From Halomonas sp. 1513 (GTDB lineage: Bacteria; Pseudomonadota; Gammaproteobacteria; Pseudomonadales; Halomonadaceae), in assembly GCA_001971685.1 (NCBI GenBank), contig CP019326.1:248001-312000 (forward strand): 64,000 bases of DNA. Direction: 5' to 3'. The notes below the pieces were generated by a model. It was not told where the DNA came from and did not search any database. It saw only the letters and a program-made list of their open reading frames with translations. A program made the translations under genes and the position numbers. Positions 34,526 through 46,742 of this stretch are shown here, piece after piece. Position 1 is the first letter of the stretch, and the number at the start of each line of letters is the position of its first letter.

Positions 34526-35560
34526 ATGGATATTACCGAATTGCTGGCGTTTTCGGCAAAGCAGAACGCCTCTGATCTACACCTGTCGGCGGGGCTGCCG
34601 CCGATGATCCGTGTCGATGGCGATATTCGCCGCCTCAACGTGGCGGCCATGGACGACCGCGAGGTGCGCAAGCTGATCTACGACATCATGGGGGATCGCC
34701 AGCGCCGCGACTACGAGGAGTTCCTCGAAACCGACTTCTCCTTCGAGGTGCCGGGCGTGGCGCGTTTCCGCGTCAACGCCTTCAATCACGGCCGCGGCGC
34801 CGGTGCGGTGTTCCGTACCATCCCCTCCGAGGTGCTGACCATGGAGGACCTGGGGCTGGGCGATGTGTTCCGCCGCCTGGCCCTGCTGCCGCGCGGCCTG
34901 GTGCTGGTTACCGGCCCCACCGGCTCGGGCAAGAGTACCACGCTTGCGGCACTCATCGACTTCATCAACGACACCCGCTACGACCATATCCTGACCATCG
35001 AGGACCCGGTGGAATTCGTGCACCGCAGCAAGCGCTGCCTGATCAACCAGCGTGAAGTGCATCGTGATACCCACGGCTTTGCCCCGGCGCTGCGCAGTGC
35101 TCTGCGTGAGGACCCGGATGTCATCCTGGTCGGCGAGATGCGTGACCTGGAAACTATCCGCCTGGCGCTGACCGCCGCCGAAACCGGTCACCTGGTGTTC
35201 GGCACCCTGCACACCACGTCGGCGGCCAAGACCATCGACCGTATCATCGACGTGTTCCCCGGCGACGAGAAGGCGATGGTGCGTTCGATGCTCTCCGAGT
35301 CGCTGCAGGGGGTGGTGTCGCAGACGCTGCTCAAGCGCCAGGGCGGGGGGCGTATCGCTGCCCACGAGATATTGGTCGCCACCTCGGCGGTGCGCAACCT
35401 GATCCGTGAAGACAAGGTGGCGCAGATCTACTCGGCGATCCAGACCGGCGGCAACCTGGGCATGCAGACCCTCGACGCCTCGCTGGCCAAGCTGATTGGC
35501 GAGGGCTCGGTGACCCGCGAAGAGGCCCAGGCCAAGGCCAAGAGCACCTTGAGCACTTGA
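34526..35560 (+). CDS. pilT: Type IV pilus retraction ATPase PilT
   Basis: 344 residues. N-terminal PAS-like domain, then a GspE-type motor with Walker A GPTGSGKST (130-138), Asp box region HILTIEDPVEFVH, Walker B ILVGEMRDLETI, His box (TLHTTSAAKTIDRIID) and the C-terminal AIRNLIRE-like AVRNLIRED motif needed for retraction. Drives pilus depolymerisation for twitching. Followed after 36 bases by pilU; no other pilus genes are in the window. Confidence 0.96.
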   Translation: MDITELLAFSAKQNASDLHLSAGLPPMIRVDGDIRRLNVAAMDDREVRKLIYDIMGDRQRRDYEEFLETDFSFEVPGVARFRVNAFNHGRGAGAVFRTIPSEVLTMEDLGLGDVFRRLALLPRGLVLVTGPTGSGKSTTLAALIDFINDTRYDHILTIEDPVEFVHRSKRCLINQREVHRDTHGFAPALRSALREDPDVILVGEMRDLETIRLALTAAETGHLVFGTLHTTSAAKTIDRIIDVFPGDEKAMVRSMLSESLQGVVSQTLLKRQGGGRIAAHEILVATSAVRNLIREDKVAQIYSAIQTGGNLGMQTLDASLAKLIGEGSVTREEAQAKAKSTLST

Positions 35561-35596
35561 CTCGACCCACAATAACGCCATGCGCAAGGGGGCACC

Positions 35597-36733
35597 ATGA
35601 CCGCCAATGAGTGGTTGCAGCAGTTGCTGCAGATTATCGTCGACCAGCAGGCGTCCGACCTGCTGATCTCGGTCGGCGCACCGCCGACGCTGAAGGTGGC
35701 CGGTAAGCTCACCGCGCTGGGCGAGCAGGGCTTGTCCCAGGCCCAGGTCACCGAGCTGGTCAAGGCCGCCATGCCCGACAACCAGCGCCAGCGCTTTGCC
35801 GCCGAGCAGGAGGCCAACTTCGCGTTGAGCCTGCCAGGGCAGGGACGCTTTCGCGTCAGCGCCTTCCAGCAGCGCAACCAGCCGGCCATGGTGCTGCGCC
35901 GGATCGCCTTCGATATCCCGCATCTCGATGAGCTGTCGCTGCCGAGTGCCCTGGGCGACCTGGCCGGCATCAAGCGTGGCCTGGTATTCGTGGTCGGCGG
36001 CACCGGTACCGGCAAGTCGACCACCCTGGCGTCGATGATTCAGCAGCGCAACGAGAGCCTGGGCGGGCATATCATCACCATCGAGGACCCCATCGAGTAC
36101 ATCCACCCGCACAAGAAGGCGATCATCAATCAGCGCGAGGTGGGCATCGACACCGAATCCTTCGAAGTGGCGCTGAAGAATACGCTGCGCCAGGCACCGG
36201 ACGTGATCCTGATCGGCGAGGTGCGCACCCGCGAGACCATGGAGCACGCGCTGACCTTCGCCGAGACCGGCCACCTGTGCCTGGCCACGCTGCATGCCAA
36301 CAATGCCAACCAGGCGCTGGACCGCATCATCAATTTCTTTCCCGCCGAGCGACACGACCAGATCTGGCTCGACCTGTCGCTCAACCTGCAGGCCATCGTC
36401 GCCCAGCAATTGCTGCCGACCCTGGACGGCGGGCGGCGCGCGGCGATCGAGATCATGCTGCGCTCGCCGCTGATCAGCGACCTGATTCGCAAGGGCGACG
36501 TAGGCGAGATCAAGAACATCATGGCGCGCTCTCGCGACCTGGGCATGCAGACCTTCGATCAGGCGCTCTATGACCTCTACCGTGAGGGCGTGATCAGCCA
36601 GGAGGTGGCGCTGGTGCACGCCGACTCGGCCAACGACCTGCGCTTGATGATCAAGTTCGGCGATAGCGGCGGCATCGAGCAGCTCAAAGAGGATGCCGGC
36701 CATCTAAAGTTACGCGACGAAGACGACTTCTAG
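35597..36733 (+). CDS. pilU: Type IV pilus accessory retraction ATPase PilU
   Basis: 378 residues, PilT paralogue with Walker A GGTGTGKST (134-142), IITIEDPIEYIHPHKKAIINQREVG, LIGEVRTRETM and the C-terminal extension after SRDLGMQTFDQALYDL that ends with HLKLRDEDDF. PilU works with PilT in high-force retraction. Its stop TAG and the anmK stop on the other strand share the palindrome CTAG (36730-36733), so there is no intergenic room for a terminator. Confidence 0.95.
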   Translation: MTANEWLQQLLQIIVDQQASDLLISVGAPPTLKVAGKLTALGEQGLSQAQVTELVKAAMPDNQRQRFAAEQEANFALSLPGQGRFRVSAFQQRNQPAMVLRRIAFDIPHLDELSLPSALGDLAGIKRGLVFVVGGTGTGKSTTLASMIQQRNESLGGHIITIEDPIEYIHPHKKAIINQREVGIDTESFEVALKNTLRQAPDVILIGEVRTRETMEHALTFAETGHLCLATLHANNANQALDRIINFFPAERHDQIWLDLSLNLQAIVAQQLLPTLDGGRRAAIEIMLRSPLISDLIRKGDVGEIKNIMARSRDLGMQTFDQALYDLYREGVISQEVALVHADSANDLRLMIKFGDSGGIEQLKEDAGHLKLRDEDDF

Positions 36734-37860
36734 GCGGAATAGAGGCCGCCCAGCACCCGCGGTCCGGCGGCGCCGGTCACCGAGGGCAGGTTGCCGGGGC
36801 GCTCGGCGAGGCGCCGCCAGGCCAGCCAGGCGAAGGCCGCGGCCTCGAGCCAGTCGGCCGGCCAGCCCCAGTCGCTGCTGGGTACCAGGGCGGTATCGGG
36901 CAGGTGGCGAGCCAGGCGACCGAGCAGGTCACGGTTGTGGGCACCGCCGCCGCAGGGGATGAGCGCTGACGCCGATGGCGCGGCGCTCACTTCCCGCGCC
37001 ATCTCGACACCCAGCGCCACGCTGGTGGCGGTCAATTCCGCCAGGGTCGCCTGCACGTCAACCGGAGTCTCCTTGCCGGTAAGATGGCCTTCGAGCCAGG
37101 CGAGGTGAAACACCTCGCGACCGGTGCTGCGCGGCGGCGGGCGGTGAAAGAACGGCTCGCCCAGCAGGCGCTCGAGCAATGGCTCATCGACCCTTCCCGA
37201 GGCCGCCCAGGCGCCGTCGGCATCGAAGCTCCCGCCGCGGTGGCGCTGGTGCCAGGCATCTAGCAGGGCGTTGGCGGGCCCGCTATCGAAGCCGATCACC
37301 TGGGCCTCGCTGTCCAGCGGCGGCAGCAGGGTCAAGTTGGCAAAGCCGCCCAGGTTGAGCACCAGTCGCCACTCCGTGGGGTGGCGAAACACCGCCTCGT
37401 GGAAGGCCGGGGCCAGCGGGGCGGCCTGCCCACCGGCGGCCAGGTCGCGGCGGCGGAAATCGGCGACCACCGTGCAGCCGGTAAGCTCGGCCAGCAGGCT
37501 GGGGTTGTCGAGCTGCAGCGTATAGGCCGGGCCGCCGCTGTGCCCGTAGGGGGCGTGCTCGACGGTCTGGCCGTGGCTGCCGATGGCCTCGATATCACCT
37601 GCCCTCAATCCGGCCGCGGTGAGCAGCTTGTGTACGGCAGTGGCCTGGTGGCGGCAGAAGGCATCCTCGAGATAGGCCAGCTCGGCAAAGCTCACCGACT
37701 CGGCCTGGCACAGCCTGAGCAGCCGCTGGCGCAGCGCCGGCGGCAACGGTTCGGCGTGGGTCTGCTCGAGGTGCAGCCGGCCGGCGGCGTCGACGTGCAG
37801 CAGCGCCGCATCGATGGCGTCGAGGCTGGTGCCCGACATCAATCCCAGAAAACGTGGCAT
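36730..37860 (-). CDS. anmK: Anhydro-N-acetylmuramic acid kinase
   Basis: 376 residues. ASKHA-type kinase with FLGLMSGTSLDAIDAALL at the N-terminus, IGSHGQTVEHAP, LVLNLGGFANLTLLP and IPCGGGAHNRDL motifs. Cleaves the 1,6-anhydro ring and phosphorylates anhMurNAc during cell-wall recycling. Divergent from tyrS with 130 bases between, the common anmK-tyrS arrangement of gammaproteobacteria. Confidence 0.95.
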   Translation of the reverse strand: MPRFLGLMSGTSLDAIDAALLHVDAAGRLHLEQTHAEPLPPALRQRLLRLCQAESVSFAELAYLEDAFCRHQATAVHKLLTAAGLRAGDIEAIGSHGQTVEHAPYGHSGGPAYTLQLDNPSLLAELTGCTVVADFRRRDLAAGGQAAPLAPAFHEAVFRHPTEWRLVLNLGGFANLTLLPPLDSEAQVIGFDSGPANALLDAWHQRHRGGSFDADGAWAASGRVDEPLLERLLGEPFFHRPPPRSTGREVFHLAWLEGHLTGKETPVDVQATLAELTATSVALGVEMAREVSAAPSASALIPCGGGAHNRDLLGRLARHLPDTALVPSSDWGWPADWLEAAAFAWLAWRRLAERPGNLPSVTGAAGPRVLGGLYSA

Positions 37861-37990
37861 GCGCGGCTCCCTGCGGGCGGGTGGCGGTAGAGGGCGTCAC
37901 CGATAGTGGATAAGACATGCTACCATTGCGCATCATTTTGTGAGCCAGTCTGGCTTGCCGGATTCACCGCCTTGACGGGAGTAGGAGACG

Positions 37991-39190
37991 ATGACCGATG
38001 TCGCGAGCGCCCTGGCGCTGTTGCAACGTGGCACCCATGAGATTCTGCTGGAAGACGAGCTGAAGCAGAAGCTCGCTTCTGGCCGCAAGCTGCGCATCAA
38101 GGCGGGGTTCGATCCCACGGCGCCGGACCTGCACCTGGGCCACAGCGTACTGCTGACCAAGATGCGCCAGTTCCAGGATCTCGGGCATGAGGTCATCTTC
38201 CTGATCGGCGATTTCACTGGACGCATCGGCGATCCGACCGGCAAGAACGTCACCCGCAAGCCGCTCACCGAGGACGAGGTCAAGGCCAACGCCGATACCT
38301 ATCGTGAGCAGGTGTTCAAGATCCTCGATCCCGACAAGACCGAGGTGCGCTTCAATGCCGAGTGGTTCGGCGAACTGTCGGCGGCCAAGATGATCGAGCT
38401 GGCGGCCCAGAGCACCGTGGCGCGCATGCTCGAACGCGACGACTTCGACAAGCGTTACAAGTCCGGGCAGCCGATCTCGATCCACGAGTTCCTCTACCCG
38501 CTGGTGCAGGGCTACGACTCGGTGGCGCTCGAGGCCGATATCGAGCTGGGCGGTACCGATCAGAAGTTCAACCTGCTGATGGGGCGCGAGATCCAGAAGC
38601 ACTTCGGCATGGAGCCACAGGTGGTGATGACCATGCCGCTGCTCGAAGGTCTCGACGGCGTGCAGAAGATGTCCAAGTCGCTGGGCAACTATGTGGGTGT
38701 CGATGAGGCACCGGGTGTCATGTTCAACAAGCTGGTATCGCTGCCCGATAGCCTGATGTGGCGCTACTTCGAGCTGCTCTCGTTGAAGGGCAACGAGGAG
38801 ATCGAGGCACTCAAGCGCGACGCCGAGCAGGGCGCCAACCCGCGCGACATCAAGATGATCCTGGCCCGGGAACTGATCGCCCGCTACCACGGCGAAGAGG
38901 CGGCGGCCAATGCCCACAAGTCGGCCGGCAACCAGCTCGCCGAGGGCGAGCTGCCGGAGGACCTGCCCGAGGTCGAGGTCGATTTCGAAGGTAGTCCCCA
39001 GGCGCCGATCGCCGCGGTACTCAATCGCTCGGGGCTCGCCAACAATAGCGCCCAGGCCAAGGACATGCTGGGCAACGGCAGGGTCAAGGTCGACGGCGAC
39101 GTAGTGGCCAAGGAGCATATGCTCGATACCGGTAAGGCCTACGTCATTCAGGCCGGCAAGAAGCGCTATGCCCGGGTGGTCATCCGCTAG
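37991..39190 (+). CDS. tyrS: Tyrosyl-tRNA synthetase
   Basis: 399 residues. Class I synthetase with HIGH variant HLGH (48-51) and KMSKS (226-230), followed by a C-terminal S4 RNA-binding domain (about 335-399; [10 protein letters not shown]). The sequence [15 protein letters not shown] resembles the shorter TyrZ/TyrRS-type subgroup found in many proteobacteria. A ribosome-binding site GGGAGTAGGAG precedes the ATG. An insertion sequence lies 39 bases after its stop. Confidence 0.95.
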   Translation: MTDVASALALLQRGTHEILLEDELKQKLASGRKLRIKAGFDPTAPDLHLGHSVLLTKMRQFQDLGHEVIFLIGDFTGRIGDPTGKNVTRKPLTEDEVKANADTYREQVFKILDPDKTEVRFNAEWFGELSAAKMIELAAQSTVARMLERDDFDKRYKSGQPISIHEFLYPLVQGYDSVALEADIELGGTDQKFNLLMGREIQKHFGMEPQVVMTMPLLEGLDGVQKMSKSLGNYVGVDEAPGVMFNKLVSLPDSLMWRYFELLSLKGNEEIEALKRDAEQGANPRDIKMILARELIARYHGEEAAANAHKSAGNQLAEGELPEDLPEVEVDFEGSPQAPIAAVLNRSGLANNSAQAKDMLGNGRVKVDGDVVAKEHMLDTGKAYVIQAGKKRYARVVIR

Positions 39191-39229
39191 CCAAATCGAC
39201 TGCCTTGCTGACAGCCAACGCCCGCCCTG

Positions 39230-39254
39230 TGAACTGCACCCCGAAAGTTGGACA
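39230..39254 (+). repeat. Left terminal inverted repeat of the IS
   Basis: Starts TGAACTGCACCCCG and continues AAAGTTGGACA; matches the right end in 20 or more of 25 positions. Confidence 0.85.
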
Positions 39255-39280
39255 TCCAACCCAACCTTCGGGGTGTTTCT

Positions 39281-39817
39281 ATGAGGAATCGATATAGCGA
39301 GCAGTTCAAGTGGCAGGTGGTGCAGCAATGTCTGCGCGTGGGGGGCAGCATAAAGGAGGTAGCCCGCCAGCTTGAGCTGGATTATTCCATGGTCCGGCGA
39401 TGGCTGGAGCATTACCGGCAGCATGGTCCTTCAGGGTTACGCCAGACGCGCCACCACTACGGCTCATCGTTCAAGCGTGAGGTGCTGGAAAGGATGTGGC
39501 GCGACGGCTTGTCGATCCGTCAGGCCGAGGCCCTGTTTGATATCCGTGCCGCTGGCGCTATTGGCAGATGGGAACGCCAATATCATAGTGGGGGTCTGAC
39601 CGCGTTAGCCCCAAAGCGTAAGGGACGCCGCCCCATGCCCCAGAAGCCCCCATCACCGCCCAAGCCTTGCGCCGATGAGGAGCGCTCCCATGAGGAACTG
39701 CTCGAGGAACTGGCCTATCTACGGGCAGAGAATGCCTACTTAAAAAAGCTCGATGCCTTGATCCAGGAAAAGCGGGCGACGACGCGGGGCAAAAAGCCCA
39801 AGCCGTCCAAGGATTAA
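39281..39817 (+). CDS. IS3-family transposase OrfA
   Basis: 178 residues from MRNRYSEQFKWQVV; the open frame includes eleven extra codons reaching into the terminal repeat. Two helix-turn-helix segments are visible (GGSIKEVARQLELDYSMVRRW and GLSIRQAEALFDI), followed by a Pro-rich linker and a Glu/Leu-rich zipper (LLEELAYLRAENAYLKKLDAL). OrfA binds IS ends; fused to OrfB by frameshifting it forms the transposase. Near its end the sequence C AAA AAG (39790-39796) is a classical -1 slippery site. Confidence 0.92.
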   Translation: MRNRYSEQFKWQVVQQCLRVGGSIKEVARQLELDYSMVRRWLEHYRQHGPSGLRQTRHHYGSSFKREVLERMWRDGLSIRQAEALFDIRAAGAIGRWERQYHSGGLTALAPKRKGRRPMPQKPPSPPKPCADEERSHEELLEELAYLRAENAYLKKLDALIQEKRATTRGKKPKPSKD

Positions 39818-40644
39818 GGCATGAGCACTCACTGGCGCTGCTGCTGCGTGCGGCCGAGCTGCCGCGCAGCACGTTCTACTACCAGATCAAGGCCTTGGAC
39901 GCTGACGATCGGTACGCGGCTCTGAAGGCGCGTATCCGGGCGATCTACGACCGCCACAAAGGGCGCTATGGCTACCGTCGCATCACCTCCGTTCTGCGGC
40001 AGGCAGGTGAGGCGATCAACCACAAGACCGTCCAGCGGTTGATGCAACAGCTAGGCTTGAAGTCCCTGGTTCGCCCTAAGCGGTATCGTGCCTACCGAGG
40101 CGCGGAAGGCTACGCCGCCCCGAATACGTTGCAGCGTCGGTTTCAGGCTCAGCGTCCCCATCAACGGTGGGTGACAGACATCACCGAATTCAAGGTCAAT
40201 GGCCAGAAGCTCTACCTGTCACCGGTCATGGATCTATATAACGGAGAGATCATTGCCTTCCAGACAGGGCCACGCCCGGTGTTCGACCTGGTGAAGGGTA
40301 TGCTCAAGAAAGCCTTTAGCAGGCTGATCGCGGGGGACCGGCCGCTGCTCCACTCGGATCAGGGCTGGCATTATCGCCACCCCAGATATCGCCGCCTAGT
40401 GGTGGAGAAGCGGATACTCCGTAGCATGTCACGGAAAGGGAACTGTCTGGACAATGCTGCGATGGAGAGCTTCTTCGGCACCCTGAAGGCTGAATACTTC
40501 CATTTGAACCGGTTCGACACCATAGAGCAGCTGCAGCAAGGCCTCGACCGTTACATCCATTACTACAACCACGAGCGTATCAAGATGAAATTAAAAGGCC
40601 TGAGCCCTGTGCAGTACAGGACTCAGGCCTTGAGCGCCGACTGA
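39793..40644 (+). CDS. IS3-family transposase OrfB (DDE catalytic part, read by -1 frameshift)
   Basis: Coordinates start at the putative frameshift; no ATG exists in this frame before conserved residues, the first usable start being TTG at 39895. Conserved sequence already begins upstream (HSLALLLRAAELPRSTFYY). The HTH_21 region KGRYGYRRITSVLR precedes the rve integrase core with catalytic D (WVTDITEF), D (LHSDQGWHY) and E (NAAMESFFGTLKAE). The frame is uninterrupted to the stop, so the element may be active. Confidence 0.88.
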   Translation, partial: KAQAVQGLRHEHSLALLLRAAELPRSTFYYQIKALDADDRYAALKARIRAIYDRHKGRYGYRRITSVLRQAGEAINHKTVQRLMQQLGLKSLVRPKRYRAYRGAEGYAAPNTLQRRFQAQRPHQRWVTDITEFKVNGQKLYLSPVMDLYNGEIIAFQTGPRPVFDLVKGMLKKAFSRLIAGDRPLLHSDQGWHYRHPRYRRLVVEKRILRSMSRKGNCLDNAAMESFFGTLKAEYFHLNRFDTIEQLQQGLDRYIHYYNHERIKMKLKGLSPVQYRTQALSAD

Positions 40645-40650
40645 ATGAGC

Positions 40651-40675
40651 CGTCCAACTATTGGGGGTCAGTTCA
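40651..40675 (-). repeat. Right terminal inverted repeat of the IS
   Basis: Reads on the - strand TGAACTGACCCCCAATAGTT then GGACG; partner of the left end. Confidence 0.85.
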
Positions 40676-40719
40676 CCGCGCGGGCGTTGTCGTCTACAGC
40701 GCTCCCTTCGCCAGTGGTT

Positions 40720-40757
40720 TTGTCCACAGTCGGCGGTAGGCGGCAGGGTGTGGATAA
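40720..40757. promoter_or_regulatory. Two DnaA-box-like sequences upstream of the rRNA operon
   Basis: TTGTCCACA (40720-40728, one mismatch) and TGTGGATAA (40749-40757, exact complement of TTATCCACA) lie between the IS and the rrn promoters. No dnaA, gidA or AT-rich unwinding region is nearby, so an origin is not supported; a regulatory or chance role is possible. Confidence 0.45.
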
Positions 40758-40776
40758 GTTTTCTGTCAAAAAGGGC

Positions 40777-40805
40777 TTGCGGGCCTCACGGTAAAGCCGT
40801 AAAGT
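40777..40805 (+). promoter_or_regulatory. Possible distal rrn promoter
   Basis: TTGCGG (40777-40782), 17 bases, TAAAGT (40800-40805). Weaker than the two downstream promoters and followed by a GC-rich hairpin-forming leader. Confidence 0.3.
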
Positions 40806-40907
40806 ACGCATCCGCTGCTGCCGACGGGCATACGTAGGCAGCGGTAGAGAGAGGGGCAAGCAGTTGGTTTTGTTGGGTTTTTCTTGTCGAGCTGAGAAGA
40901 AAAGCGA

Positions 40908-40935
40908 TTGACAGGCCCGCCGGAAACGGTAGAAT
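40908..40935 (+). promoter_or_regulatory. rrn promoter P1 (sigma-70 type)
   Basis: TTGACA (40908-40913), 16 bases, TAGAAT (40930-40935), then the GC-rich discriminator GCGCCCC, the feature that makes rRNA promoters sensitive to ppGpp and DksA. Confidence 0.85.
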
Positions 40936-41021
40936 GCGCCCCACTCGAACGGCGCGTCGCAAGACGCTCGGGCAGGCGGAGTTCGCTGCGATGTGGTCGC
41001 ACTGATCGCCACCGCCGAGGC

Positions 41022-41049
41022 TTGACAAGCCGCACCGTTTCAGTAGAAT
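41022..41049 (+). promoter_or_regulatory. rrn promoter P2 (sigma-70 type)
   Basis: TTGACA (41022-41027), 16 bases, TAGAAT (41044-41049). Same hexamers and spacing as P1, 114 bases downstream of it. Confidence 0.85.
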
Positions 41050-41103
41050 ACGCCTTCCTCGCCGGGCGCTGGCGGCTCTTCACGAGCCACGGCAACAGCG
41101 AGA

Positions 41104-41115
41104 CGCTCTTTAACA
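41104..41115 (+). promoter_or_regulatory. boxA antitermination site of the 16S leader
   Basis: CGCTCTTTAACA matches boxA (TGCTCTTTAACA), the NusB/S10 binding site for rRNA antitermination. A second copy precedes 23S. Confidence 0.85.
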
Positions 41116-41118
41116 ATC

Positions 41119-41144
41119 GATCAGGTAATTCATGTGGGCGCTTG
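41119..41144 (+). other. 5' strand of the 16S rRNA processing stem
   Basis: GATCAGGTAATTCATG and following bases are complementary, with few mismatches, to 42864-42890 beyond the 16S 3' end. The long helix enclosing 16S is the expected RNase III substrate. Confidence 0.75.
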
Positions 41145-41300
41145 TCGATGACGAGGTGATCAGTCACCACATCATCAAGGCAAGCGACTCGTCACCGATC
41201 TTCGGATCGGAATTGAGTAAACGTTTGAACCTTGAGCCAAGATTGGTTCGCTTTTGCCTGGTGTCTTCGGATGCTGGGTGAGCAAGAACCGCATTGATTG

Positions 41301-42840
<1,540 letters not shown>

Positions 42841-42863
42841 TCGACGAATTCATCTCGTGTCGG

Positions 42864-42890
42864 CAAGTGCTCACAATGAATTACCTGATC
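42864..42890 (+). other. 3' strand of the 16S rRNA processing stem
   Basis: CAAGTGCTCACAATGAATTA then CCTGATC pairs with 41119-41144. Its end GAATTACCTGATCGG recurs at 43408-43422. Confidence 0.75.
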
Positions 42891-42936
42891 GGCCAGAGCA
42901 AAGACTGTTTGGGTCGAGGACCCAGCGGTTGCAAGC

Positions 42937-43005
42937 GGGTCGGTAGATCAGCTGGTTAGCGCGCACCCCCTGACCTTAAGTGGAAAGCAGGGTGAGGTCG
43001 GCCAG
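42937..43005 (+). pseudogene. Decayed tRNA-Ile-like copy in the 16S-23S spacer
   Basis: Aligns by eye with the real tRNA-Ile 102 bases downstream: GGGTCxGTAGxTCAGxTGGTTAG and GCGCACCCC at the 5' half, GGGTGAGGTCGGC after the anticodon arm. The anticodon stem CACCC/GGGTG is kept, but the 7-base loop is replaced by about 21 bases, the D stem has two mismatches, and the T loop and 3' acceptor strand are missing. It is not a functional tRNA. Confidence 0.7.
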
Positions 43006-43038
43006 CGGGTTGCCAGCAGCTTGCAACGGTACAGTGCC

Positions 43039-43115
<77 letters not shown>

Positions 43116-43129
43116 AATTTCGCCGGATA

Positions 43130-43199
43130 CGGCGTTGCTTTGAACCTCGCATAGCAGGCTATGCGTCGGCCCAAAGCGCCTTGTCTCCGACGAAATTAC
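43130..43199 (+). repeat. Spacer palindromic repeat, copy A
   Basis: Contains CGCATAG-CAGG-CTATGCG (43148-43165) within about 65 bases resembling copy B after tRNA-Ala: shared GTTG..., CTCGCATAG, CTATGCGTCG and GCCTTG blocks. Confidence 0.6.
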
Positions 43200-43231
43200 A
43201 TTTTCTCCTTCATCGGAGTGGATGTTGATAG

Positions 43232-43307
43232 GGGGCCATAGCTCAGCTGGGAGAGCGCCTGCCTTGCACGCAGGAGGTCAGCGGTTCGATCCCGCTTGGC
43301 TCCACCA
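43232..43307 (+). tRNA. tRNA-Ala (anticodon TGC)
   Basis: 76 bases with encoded CCA. Acceptor GGGGCCA pairs with TGGCTCC and includes the G3-U70 pair recognised by alanyl-tRNA synthetase. Anticodon loop CTTGCAC gives TGC. Confidence 0.97.
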
Positions 43308-43317
43308 AACTTCCTGA

Positions 43318-43386
43318 TGCTACGTTGAAAGTCTCCTCGCATAGCGCACTATGCGTCGTCGCCTTTCGCCTTGCCTCAGATCGTTT
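43318..43386 (+). repeat. Spacer palindromic repeat, copy B
   Basis: Contains CGCATAG-CGCA-CTATGCG (43338-43355), same outer sequence as copy A and similar flanks. Confidence 0.6.
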
Positions 43387-43486
43387 GGCCGCTAGCGTCC
43401 AACAGTCGAATTACCTGATCGGATCTACAGTCATAAGCCACCATCGCATCAGACGATGACCGGTTTATGACTGTCGATTGACAGTC

Positions 43487-43498
43487 TGCTCTTTAACA
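43487..43498 (+). promoter_or_regulatory. boxA antitermination site before 23S
   Basis: TGCTCTTTAACA, exact boxA, in the spacer between tRNA-Ala and 23S. It follows a strong hairpin (43427-43474). Confidence 0.85.
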
Positions 43499-43562
43499 AT
43501 GTGAATCATGCTGACAAATTTCTCCGCAAGGAGAAATGCAAGATACGTTTCAAGCGTATCCG

Positions 43563-43607
43563 GCAATTGTCGTACGTAATCGCAGACCAGACCCTTTCGG
43601 GTTATAT
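43563..43607 (+). other. 5' strand of the 23S rRNA processing stem
   Basis: GCAATTGTCGTACGTAATCG, CAGACC and GGGTTATAT blocks are complementary to 46498-46536 downstream of 23S, forming the RNase III stem. Confidence 0.75.
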
Positions 43608-46497
<2,890 letters not shown>

Positions 46498-46499
<2 letters not shown>

Positions 46500-46536
46500 A
46501 TAACCCCAAGGGGTCTGTGGATTACGCGACAATTGA
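46498..46536 (+). other. 3' strand of the 23S rRNA processing stem
   Basis: ATATAACCC, GGTCTGTGGATTACGCGACA and ATTG pair with 43563-43607. Confidence 0.75.
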
Positions 46537-46581
46537 CGGATGCGTTGAGACGTATTGGTTGGCATGATTCCCACGTTTTTC

Positions 46582-46699
46582 GCCTGACGACCATAGCGTG
46601 CGGGAACCACCTGATCCCATGCCGAACTCAGCAGTGAAACCGCTCAGCGCCGATGGTAGTGTGGGGTCTCCCCATGCGAGAGTAGGTCATCGTCAGGCA
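46582..46699 (+). rRNA. 5S ribosomal RNA
   Basis: About 118 bases; GCCTGACG (46582-46589) pairs with CGTCAGGC (46691-46698). Internal conserved parts are CCATGCCGAACTCAG, GTGAAAC and GTGTGGGGTCTCCCCATGCG. Confidence 0.96.
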
Positions 46700-46707
46700 C
46701 TTATTTA

Positions 46708-46741
46708 GAAGCCCCGGCCATTGGTCGGGGCTTCGTCGTTT
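46708..46741 (+). terminator. rrn operon terminator
   Basis: GAAGCCCCG (46708-46716) pairs with CGGGGCTTC (46726-46734), followed by GTCGTTT. A block identical over 21 bases to its 3' side recurs at 46938-46958. Confidence 0.75.
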
Positions 46742-46742
46742 G

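Larger units (their letters stand above)
39230..40675 (+). mobile_element. IS3-family insertion sequence (IS150-like), apparently intact
   Basis: 1446 bases bounded by imperfect inverted repeats: left end TGAACTGCACCCCGAAAGTT, right end (complement) TGAACTGACCCCCAATAGTT. It holds orfA and an overlapping -1-frame orfB with a full DDE motif. No matching direct repeat of 3-5 bases flanks it (left CCTG, right CCGC). It separates tyrS from the rRNA operon promoters. Confidence 0.92.

Noticed and set aside
34577..36703. 708-codon antisense frame spanning pilT and pilU
   Set aside because: It shows an internal repeat only because pilT and pilU are paralogues; it has no start signal or domain.
40676..41300. 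Chromosome origin suggested by DnaA boxes
   Set aside because: Only two boxes, no AT-rich unwinding element and no origin-linked genes; the stretch is the rRNA promoter region.
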